Shown here in pieces: positions 56,381 to 64,000 of a stretch of DNA of 64,000 nucleotides. Source of the DNA: Lentinula raphanica (taxonomy: Eukaryota > Basidiomycota > Agaricomycetes > Agaricales > Omphalotaceae). Each line of letters begins with the position of its first letter. The first letter of the stretch is position 1. The stretch is taken from positions 361,299 to 425,298 of the forward strand of contig JANVFP010000040.1 of the NCBI GenBank assembly GCA_027919835.1, in the 5' to 3' direction. The notes beneath the pieces were generated by a model that was not told the origin of the DNA, did not search any database, and saw only the letters and a program-made list of their open reading frames with translations. Position numbers and translations under genes: made by a program.

Positions 56381-57778
56381 ATGCATCGTTCTCTCCTCCC
56401 GGCTCTATTCCTCCTCCTCTCCTCATGGAGCACTCTGCTCGTCAACGCAGCCTCTCAACCCTTGACCCAAATCACCGCCAACATAGGTCCCAACCCCAAC
56501 AACGTCGGTATGTTCCTCTACAAGCCTGCCAAACTCGCTTCTCCCCTGCCTCTGATCGTCGCCATCCATCAATGTACTGGCTCCGCTCAGGGTTACTTCG
56601 AAAGCACGCAATATGCCAATCTCGCGGATGAGTATGGGTTTCTTGTGATCTACCCTAATTCTCCTCGAAGCGGAAGCTGCTTTGATGTGAACACCCCGCA
56701 GACGTTGACACATGATGGCGGAGGTGATTCGCAAGGGATTGCGTCAATGGTTTCTTATGCGATTTCTACGTACGGAGTTGATTCTACCAAGGTTTTCGTC
56801 ACTGGAACATCATCCGGAGGTGAGAGGTCTCCGAAGTTTACAAATTTTGAGCGTTCAACACTTACTCATGTTGGTACATCCAAATTCTAGCTATGATGAC
56901 AAACGTCATGGCTGGGTCGTACCCAAACCTATTTGCGGCTGCCTCTGCTTATTCCGGTGTTCCTTTTGGGTGCTTTGCTGGAGCTAGCTCTTGGAACTCG
57001 CAGTGCTCGGAAGGTCAGCTCATCAAGACCGCAGATCAATGGGTAAGTCCGACCTTCCAACATGATCACCACTGCGCAGTCTGATTTTGGTTGATGACCT
57101 ACTTATCTAGGGAGATGAAGTGAGGGCTGCTTATCCAGGATACACCGGTCCTCGTCCTAAGATGATGCTCTGGCATGGTACCGCGTAAGAATGCTCCTCT
57201 TCTTCTTCTCAGCATTGATGCAGTCACCACTGACGAGGTGTAACCGTCTGTAGCGATACAACCTTGTACTATGCCAACTACGGCGAAGAAATCAAAGAAT
57301 GGACAGACGTCTTGGGGGTATCACAAACGCCGACGACGACTACCCAAAACGATCCTCAATCAGGGTACACAAAGACCACATATGGATCTGTTGTTGTAGG
57401 TTACTCTGCCGCAGGCGTTGGACACACCGTTCCGGTCCATGAGACCGTCGACCTTGCCTGGTTTGGGATTCCGTTAGTACTTCTGTCGTTTTTCCAGTAT
57501 CATCTCGAACTCATGAAGAATTGATCAATGATCATCTATGATCTGACAGTTTCAGTGGATCCAGTACCGGAACCCCCACGACGACTCTACCTGTTTCTAC
57601 TCCGCCCGTGACCACGACGAGCTCTTCGACGGGAAGTACCGGGACCGGGAGCAGTGGTGGCGGTACACAGGCCGAGTGGGGTCAGTGTGGAGGCATAGGT
57701 TGGAGTGGACCGACGAGTTGTGTTGCTGGAACGACGTGTCAAGCTATGAATGCTTATTATAGCCAGTGTTTGCCTTGA
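56381..57778 (+). CDS. Secreted CE1-type esterase (acetyl xylan / feruloyl esterase-like) with C-terminal CBM1
   Basis: Removes acetyl or feruloyl groups from plant hemicellulose outside the cell. ATG 56381 with signal peptide ([20 protein letters not shown] ... VNA). The catalytic domain is alpha/beta-hydrolase of the PHB-depolymerase/CE1 group: [37 protein letters not shown], then the nucleophile elbow [14 protein letters not shown] split by an intron at 56820-56890. [20 protein letters not shown] (likely catalytic Asp) and [11 protein letters not shown] (catalytic His) follow. A Ser/Thr/Pro linker leads to a family 1 cellulose-binding module ([29 protein letters not shown]) with four Cys and the aromatic surface residues. 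Complete. Family assignment is strong; the exact ester preference is not visible. Confidence 0.93.
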
Positions 57779-58086
57779 TCAGCGGAAGTGTTCGAGTCTC
57801 AACCGTGGCGGGGAGATTTCGATTCCTATGGATCGAAGTGGTACGAGGACAGTCATATGTATATAACCACATATTGTACAACAGCACTAGGGAATAGTCC
57901 ATATTGTACACGAAGTAAAGGAAAGCATATAAGTGATAGTGCATAAAGGTGAGCATAGAAGGGGGGAGGGGGCATAAGTAGAGCGTAAACGAGGCATAAA
58001 AATGATAAAGAGCGTTGTTACAGCTTGTCTTCCGAGTCCATTTCAATTTCCTTCTTCTTCCAATCCATCCATCAAACCAAAACACA

Positions 58087-59168
58087 TCAAATCCTCCTAA
58101 AGACCACCCGACGAACGAATCGATAGATGCTATACATCGCCCAACGCATCACCTGTTTAGCGAAATCAAGCGTGACCGCCAACACCTCCCAGACCGAGGA
58201 AAACACCGTCATCCAACCCAAGATCATCAAAACGAGACAAAACACCAGCACGATCCAATACCGATTCGTCATGACCCACTTCCCGTTCTCCGATCTCACG
58301 ACAGCCACCGCTTTCTCTTTCCCATAATCATTCGCATAGTTTGCGCACTTTTCGATCTTATTAATCACCGGCGATCCCATCCTGAGTTTATTCCCGATCC
58401 AGTTACATGTAGCAATGTTTTCATCCAGCCAGCCAAAGCACCGACGGAGCGTAGCCACGCAGGACCCGATGAAGGAGATTGGGGTTCGGGTCCAGTTGTG
58501 GATGAAGAGTAAGACGATGTGGATGAGCAAGGAGAGGGAGGTGGAGAGTTGGAAGGCGGCATCGCGGAGTTCGCGTTTCTGGATGGTTTCAGGTGAGAGT
58601 GGACCTGGTTCTATTCAAGGCGGAGAATTAGTGATAGAGACATAGAGTCCGACGAGGAAAACCAACCAATGAACATGATAGGCTTAGTATGCCCTGAACT
58701 GAGCACGTTCATAGCAAGTGGAGACAGCCAGACTTCATTCGCCGGGTAGACGGGGATCCAACGCTCCGGGTCAATAGGCTAACACGAAAAAAACGTCAGG
58801 ATGGAAGGGGAAATCTTGGGCACACGAAGCTTCGACATACGACACAGTGTTCCAAGTTCCACAGCCTGCTAACATTCCTCAAATCCAAATAGCCACCGGT
58901 GAGCTGAACGTCGTCTTCCATATCCGGCAGCATTTCATGGCGGATTTTGTAGATATGGGAATAGAATCGGACCCGGATATATCTGTTAGAGATGCATGAG
59001 GTGAAATGTACTCGGAAGTAAACACCAAGAGACTCACCCTGGAGGCGGCGGAGGCCGTTTCGGGGGATATCTAATTCCCCAAGTGTTCTCCCTCGCAGTT
59101 TGAGTGATCACGGAGAGTTCCTTAGGCGTAGGACGATTGATGTCGACCGATAGAGAGTATTGAAGCAT
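58087..59168 (-). CDS. Uncharacterised membrane protein
   Basis: ATG 59168 begins MLQYSLSVDINRPTPKELSV and reaches a Pro run (RPPPPP) before the first intron. Further exons give YIRVRFYSHIYKIRHEMLPD, LTGGYLDLRNVSRLWNLEHC, PIDPERWIPVYPANEVWLSP and the last exon. That exon has two hydrophobic segments (LLIHIVLLFIHNW and YWIVLVFCLVLMILGWMTV) and a basic C-terminus (RFVRRVVFRRI). I do not recognise the family. Topology suggests a two-helix or hairpin membrane protein. Convergent with the esterase gene, 308 bp apart. Confidence 0.6.
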
Positions 59169-61065
59169 GTTTGAAGGTAGCAGGTAGGTCAGTGGAAATG
59201 CAGATCTGTATGACAAATGGATCAGTTGATTGGTTAAAGTGAAGGAAATGCAAAGATGAAAACGAGTACGAGGCAAGAAGAGAGATCGAAAGACTCTGGA
59301 TTAGCAGAGCAGAGCAAGTCAATGATTTAAGTCATTCGTAACGAAGCTTTGGCCAACACTTCTGGCTTCGGGTAATTCGAGAGCGTTGTTCTGTACAAGG
59401 AAAGCCTTCTCTTGTTGACGCCGGAGAGAGGAGATTGCCTGGAGACCAGTGACAAGAACTCCGAGAGGAAAAGCCTTTTGATCAAAATCGGAAGAAGGTC
59501 GCGAGATATTCCAATATGGTATTCATTCTTGAATGATTTCAAGCGAAGAAAAAGCAACAACAAGCTAGAACGAGAGTTGTGTAAGCCTTTCTTGTTCGAG
59601 TATCGACATCATTTCATGGACATCAATAGCTGCCTTGTACTGTAAATGGAAGAAAGGCGATTTCGGAAAGCCTGAAAATGGTACAAGACCTATCCTTGCG
59701 GCCGATGGTAGCAACTCTGGATGTTCAAATGTGAGCAGGATTGCGACTGGTCAATAGAGCAAGTTGAGATCATGAACATTGGATTGAACTCTATTGAACT
59801 GTGAAGATGGAAGTTGAATTGCAAGGTGCGGCTGTGACCGAAAAAAAGCTCAGCGCTCGGGGGCCGACGCCTTTGCCGAGCTCGGCCGAAGGCGAGACGG
59901 GTCAGATGCCGTCAGATGCCGTCTACAGGCATACAACTTGTTTCTTGTTTTCATGTTTAGAGACTAGAGTTCATTGAACTTGCACATATTCTGGCTCTTG
60001 GATCTGCGTTTTACATAGATGCCATTCGAGAAAAAGCTGCAAAGTGCCCGACTGATAGCAAATCAAAGCACAGGCTTATCACTGGTGTATCGCTCTGAAG
60101 CAATGCAATCGCCTACGGTGTCCTATGTAGGCTCCTATAGGGCGTGTTATACGCTACTATACGGTGAATCTATCTCGCTCCATGCGCCTTCGGTGACGCT
60201 TAGCACCACCATCTGATAGCACCTGTTTCAGGCCTCATGAAAACTCCAAATATCACGCCTTGAAACGGCTTGAAACACCCTCACTACTCAGTACTCAGTT
60301 CTTATTTCTTCTCAGTATTCTGCTCTTCAATCACTCGTCCACAAGGCCCGCAATGTATTCGCTATTCAGTTGCTATCGCGTATAGCCTCTCGGTACCACG
60401 CGTGGGCGTATCTACGTCCTAAAACACCCTCACAACAACTTACAAATCTCGTCTGTTTCTCTGTGCTTCCCAGTGCAGCGTGCTTCCCGTTGAACAAAAA
60501 CCAGATGGACCCTAGTGGTAAGCTAGTAGCTCTTGCGTCGCCTCTAAGCACTCAAGGGATGTAGAATGACGGGCAAACACCCAGATGTTTCTCTCATATC
60601 AGTATCTTTATCTGCGCGTTTAGAGCACAGCCGCGATAGTCATGTATAGATCGGATGGTCCGTGCAGTACTACAAGTGAAATACGCAGAATCCGCGCAGA
60701 TCATCAGAGATTTTGTCCAGGGAAAAAGGACCAAGGTGAAAAAAAATCGGAATGTTTCGTCTTTTCACTTACGTGGACGCCCACAGGACCGCATAAAAGG
60801 ACTGCGAAACTAACCTTTTTTCCCCACTTGAAGTCCCTCGACGACGCTGGTTCGGTATGGTTTCCACATAGTCTCTAACGATGTTTGCATCGCTGACTCG
60901 CTGATATTCTCTAGTTCGTCTCGTCTCTCGATAACCGACATCCTTCAGTGATATACACTCAAAATTTGTTGTCAAGAAACAAAACTGTATGTGAGAATTG
61001 ACCTTCATCGTTCAAGACCCACGTCAACTAATCGTTACCCTTTTGGCAATTACTAGTAACCCAAA
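59169..61065. other. Intergenic, no gene supported
   Basis: Contains a GC-rich inverted word near 59880 (GCCGAGCTCGGC) followed by a 10-bp direct repeat (AGATGCCGTC twice). Long frames are absent. The right end is the promoter of the secreted protein gene. Confidence 0.4.
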
Positions 61066-61951
61066 ATGCTGTTTATGCCTTCGCACTTGATCGCCTTAAG
61101 CTGTCTTTTCACCACTTTTCTATCCACGGCGGCTATGCCTCTATCCGGCATTCCCAAATCCGACCTGCAGCTTCGTAAGCATACTAGTTCCGATCTCATA
61201 CTACTATGTCCATATCTGACCCTCCTTTTGGAACTTCCTCTCTCATAGCTCCAGCAGGTAGTCCTGCTGAACAAGGTACGAAACAAAGACTTTTACGCTC
61301 TATGCTTTCGATTCATTTGTGGTTTTTCTATAGCTCCTGTTCCTACTGCCCAGGAATGCGTTCCACCTGGACACCGTTATGAGAAACAAGGTGAATCAAA
61401 TATCTTATCATCTCAAAAATCTGCCTTGTTGAAGTATGTTATGATATTTAGATGACCGTAGGGTTCCAGTCGAGCTCTACACGCTAGTGAAAACCAGACA
61501 TAAAATTCTGCGAATCGGAGACTATTATATCAATGCACAAATCGAGCCACTAAACGCCCCGAAAACCAAAGATACGACCCTTGTGCCGAAAATGTTTTCT
61601 AAGGACGATCCACCTCCGAAGGACGCTCCTAAATTAGACCGGGTGAAGGTCTTGGCCGACAAAGAGAAGGCTGAATGTGTACCACTCGGCTCCTTGAACC
61701 TTCAAGGTACACAAACAGACCAAACAGTCGTCAAAGGCCTGCTTGACACTACGGCGATAACAAAACCCGCTCTAGAGGAGGATTGTGTCGATTATGTCCG
61801 GGAGGTTGCGCGCAAACTTTCGACGTATGATCGAAGTTTCAACCTTCCGCAGAATTTCGAGCAGATGATGAAAGACGCTAAAGTACAGTCTAAGGCGAGT
61901 TGGGAGAAAGCTATCAATGAATCGACAGCGAAAACGGGCGGGGTGAATTAG
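61066..61951 (+). CDS. Small secreted protein of unknown function
   Basis: ATG 61066 gives a signal peptide (hydrophobic core IALSCLFTTFLSTAAMP). Three tiny exons follow (APAGSPAEQ; then APVPTAQECVPPGHRYEKQ), then the long last exon starting DDRRVPVELYTLVKTRHKIL. The mature protein is hydrophilic, Lys/Asp/Pro-rich (FSKDDPPPKDAPKLDRVKVL), with a few Cys (AECVPL, EEDCVDYV). No transmembrane helix follows the signal. I recognise no family. Such exon-rich small secreted proteins are common in mushroom genomes. Confidence 0.65.
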
Positions 61952-61992
61952 GGAAGAGGGAAGAGGGAAGAGGGAAGAGGGAAGAGGGAAGA
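61950..61992. repeat. 7-bp microsatellite (GAAGAGG)
   Basis: About six consecutive GAAGAGG units lie directly after the stop codon of the secreted protein gene. Confidence 0.9.
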
Positions 61993-62451
61993 GAAGGCAG
62001 GTTTTATCACGTTGGCCAGCGATCTTCTCTTCGTGTACTTGTTTGGTGGATGCTACTCAGTAGATATCGACTTTGTGAACTTTTGAATGCCTTTGCACTT
62101 TCTCATTGCAGGACTCATTGCTCTCGCTGTTAACGACACTCGACTAGAGGGACTCAAGCTTAATCGCTACTTTTCAAAAATGATAAAGGCCCCTATCGAA
62201 GGAGAGGCGTGAGAGTCCTTTCTAGACGCTCATGAGCGCTTATGTACTGAATAAAGTTTGTGCAGGCGCAGCTCTCACCAGACTACTCACCAAGTTCTCT
62301 GTCTATTATTATACCTTTCCATCCATCCATTACAGACAAAAGCTCTCTCGCTGCGCAATTCGAACTGATATGTGCGTGCTGACTTACAGGTTATATCAAC
62401 CTTGGATCAATCTTCAGTGGCTTTCAAGTTTGACCAGATTAACTGCACAAA
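61993..62451. other. Intergenic, nothing supported
   Basis: Presumed 3' flank of the secreted protein gene and promoter of the next gene. No further structure was seen. Confidence 0.4.
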
Positions 62452-64000
62452 ATGCCCAAACGAATTCCAACACCTCCTGGTGACATAAACACGCGTTACT
62501 TCACGATCTGCTTCCCTTACCCTCTCAACTCTAACTGGGAGCTCAGGGAGGACCAGATAACGTTCTCACGTTGGATCGCATCGTGTATCAAGAAGGAGTA
62601 TCTCATCGCTATCATGTACAAGCCCACAGTGAGTATATCTACTTCGTATACTTAACCGTCATTCTGACGAATAGTTTTAGGCACGGGGAATGGTCATCAT
62701 CGAAGTCGACCGAGCTTTTCAAGAAGATGAACATCGGAACTTGCTCGGTGAGCATAGATGGTGCGATATCTCGTCAAGTGCTATCTGCTTGCAGCTTGGT
62801 TGACTCTATGTAGGAAGGACTTCTTGAAGAATCCAAACTCGGAAGAGCGAGAATGTTGTTCTCAGATATTCTACTCTGTATATAACGATCATCGTGGTGC
62901 ACAGAAAGATGGTACTTGGGTATTTCTCGCCTTTGTCATTCCGTCGCTCAAACATCATTATCTCACGTTACAGGCTGGAAAACCATCAATGTAAGAGATG
63001 AGTGGCTGAACGTTCCGCAATCGCTATCGTACGAGTACTCCCTTTGTTCGTATTCCAACATCTGCCACTGAGCCATTCTCTCTTTGTAGAGCTTTTAAAT
63101 ATCCTTATCCCTCGACCCATTGGTGTAATCTCCCCGCAGAAGACAAAACAAGCAAAAGAATCTGCCGACCTTTACCAGTGGCCAGCTTTCCCCCTCCTCC
63201 CAGACCTGTTCAACCAGGTACGAGCTTCCTCATCCATAGTATCTGCACTCTTCTCACCTCCTCGCAGTCGTAGGTTCTAGTGCGTGGGTTCAAGGCACAG
63301 CAGGTTCTTCTGCGGAAACTCAACGTGTGACTTGGAGTAACACAACACCCTTGATTACTAGAGCGAGTAATAACGGTAGTAGGCCTCCTGGTATGACTGC
63401 TCTCTATTCATTTTGACCTTTCTGCGACCGAAACTTTCATGTCATAGTAATCAAACCAACTGCTCGCTCCAACGTCCCATCAGCTGTGAAAGCTCCACCG
63501 AATGTCTGGGTTAAGCCAAAGGATGCTGCGACACTCTTTCCTCCCCCTTCGACATCCAATGGATCATCTGTCGCAGCGTCTAAACCGCTTCAAGGTGCTT
63601 GGGGCAAGAAGCTTCAAGGTGCCGCGCCGCAGTCTACCTCTACGAAAGTCTTGCCGAAACCCGTGAAGAAAGGACCATCTCCTCCTTCTTCTGCTTCTTC
63701 TGCTTCTTCTCCTCCTCCTTTACAGTATCCACCTGGTCTTCCACGTATCTCAACAAACACCCCTGCTGCGCCATCTGAACTCATTCACACAGCAACCTCG
63801 GGCTCTTCTTCCGACTCTCCATCGAAATTCGACTGGGCTTCTGAAGTAGATACCGAGTTTCCTATCGGTGCCGCTGATGAAGTTGAAGTTGATGTCGTAG
63901 TCCAAGGCATGAACAACATGATCGTTGCTGATGAGATGGACAAAGTTTACGAAAGCTTACTCACTGACGAGGACGATCCCGACCCCGAATTTTCCATGGG
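62452..64000 (+). CDS. Uncharacterised Pro/Ser-rich protein, 3' end beyond the window
   Basis: ATG 62452 opens MPKRIPTPPGDINTRYFTIC, followed by exons with ARGMVIIEVDRAFQEDEHRN, LLGEHRW, WKTINVRDEWLNVPQSLS and RAFKYPYPSTHWCNLPAEDK. A low-complexity region rich in Pro, Ser and Ala then runs to the window edge (APPNVWVKPKDAATLFPPPS) with an acidic stretch near the end (DEDDPDPEFSMG). The N-terminal 150 residues look like a small conserved domain found in Agaricomycete proteins; I cannot name it. Truncated by the window end, so length and C-terminus are unknown. Confidence 0.6.

Overview
The window is nuclear DNA of a filamentous basidiomycete, most likely an Agaricomycete. Genes are dense, short (about 45-60 bp) GT-AG introns interrupt nearly every gene, and several families are typical of mushrooms: a Plavaka-type transposase, a DUF6532-like protein, a T5orf172-type GIY-YIG protein and an expanded F-box family. 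A secreted CE1 esterase with a C-terminal fungal cellulose-binding module suggests a plant-litter or wood-degrading lifestyle. No rRNA, tRNA or CRISPR was found. Exon calls were made by eye from splice signals and frame, so internal boundaries are approximate unless stated.

Layout. (1) 1-3.5 kb: gene-poor, repeat-rich. (2) About 3.5-18.6 kb: a large mobile-element locus with a DUF6532-like gene (-), a Plavaka transposase with an N-terminal C2H2 finger (-), a Ulp1-type SUMO protease (-) and, facing the protease across a 227-bp divergent promoter, a TET/JBP-like 2-oxoglutarate/Fe(II) dioxygenase gene (+). Repeat arrays lie beside these genes, and a 211-residue protein with a duplicated exon follows on the minus strand. 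(3) 18.6-25.8 kb: sparse, with one T5orf172-type gene, one unclear coding region, repeat debris and a MITE. (4) 25.9-34.6 kb: ordinary housekeeping genes: RluA-type pseudouridine synthase (+), YTM1 (-), EMC1 (+, divergent from YTM1) and a tiny secreted pro-peptide-like protein (-). (5) 36.0-51.1 kb: seven intact, intronless F-box genes in tandem on the plus strand, most preceded by the same promoter block and 5'-leader intron. (6) 52.8-64 kb: an unknown minus-strand gene, a PQ-loop transporter, the CE1-CBM1 esterase, an unknown membrane protein, a small secreted protein and the 5' part of an unknown gene cut by the window edge.

The most notable points are the co-occurrence of transposase, SUMO protease and a putative 5-methylcytosine oxidase in one locus; the F-box array with its shared regulatory module; a MITE family with 9-bp target-site duplications, one copy of which sits inside an F-box promoter; and the uncharacterised exon-duplication gene next to the oxygenase.
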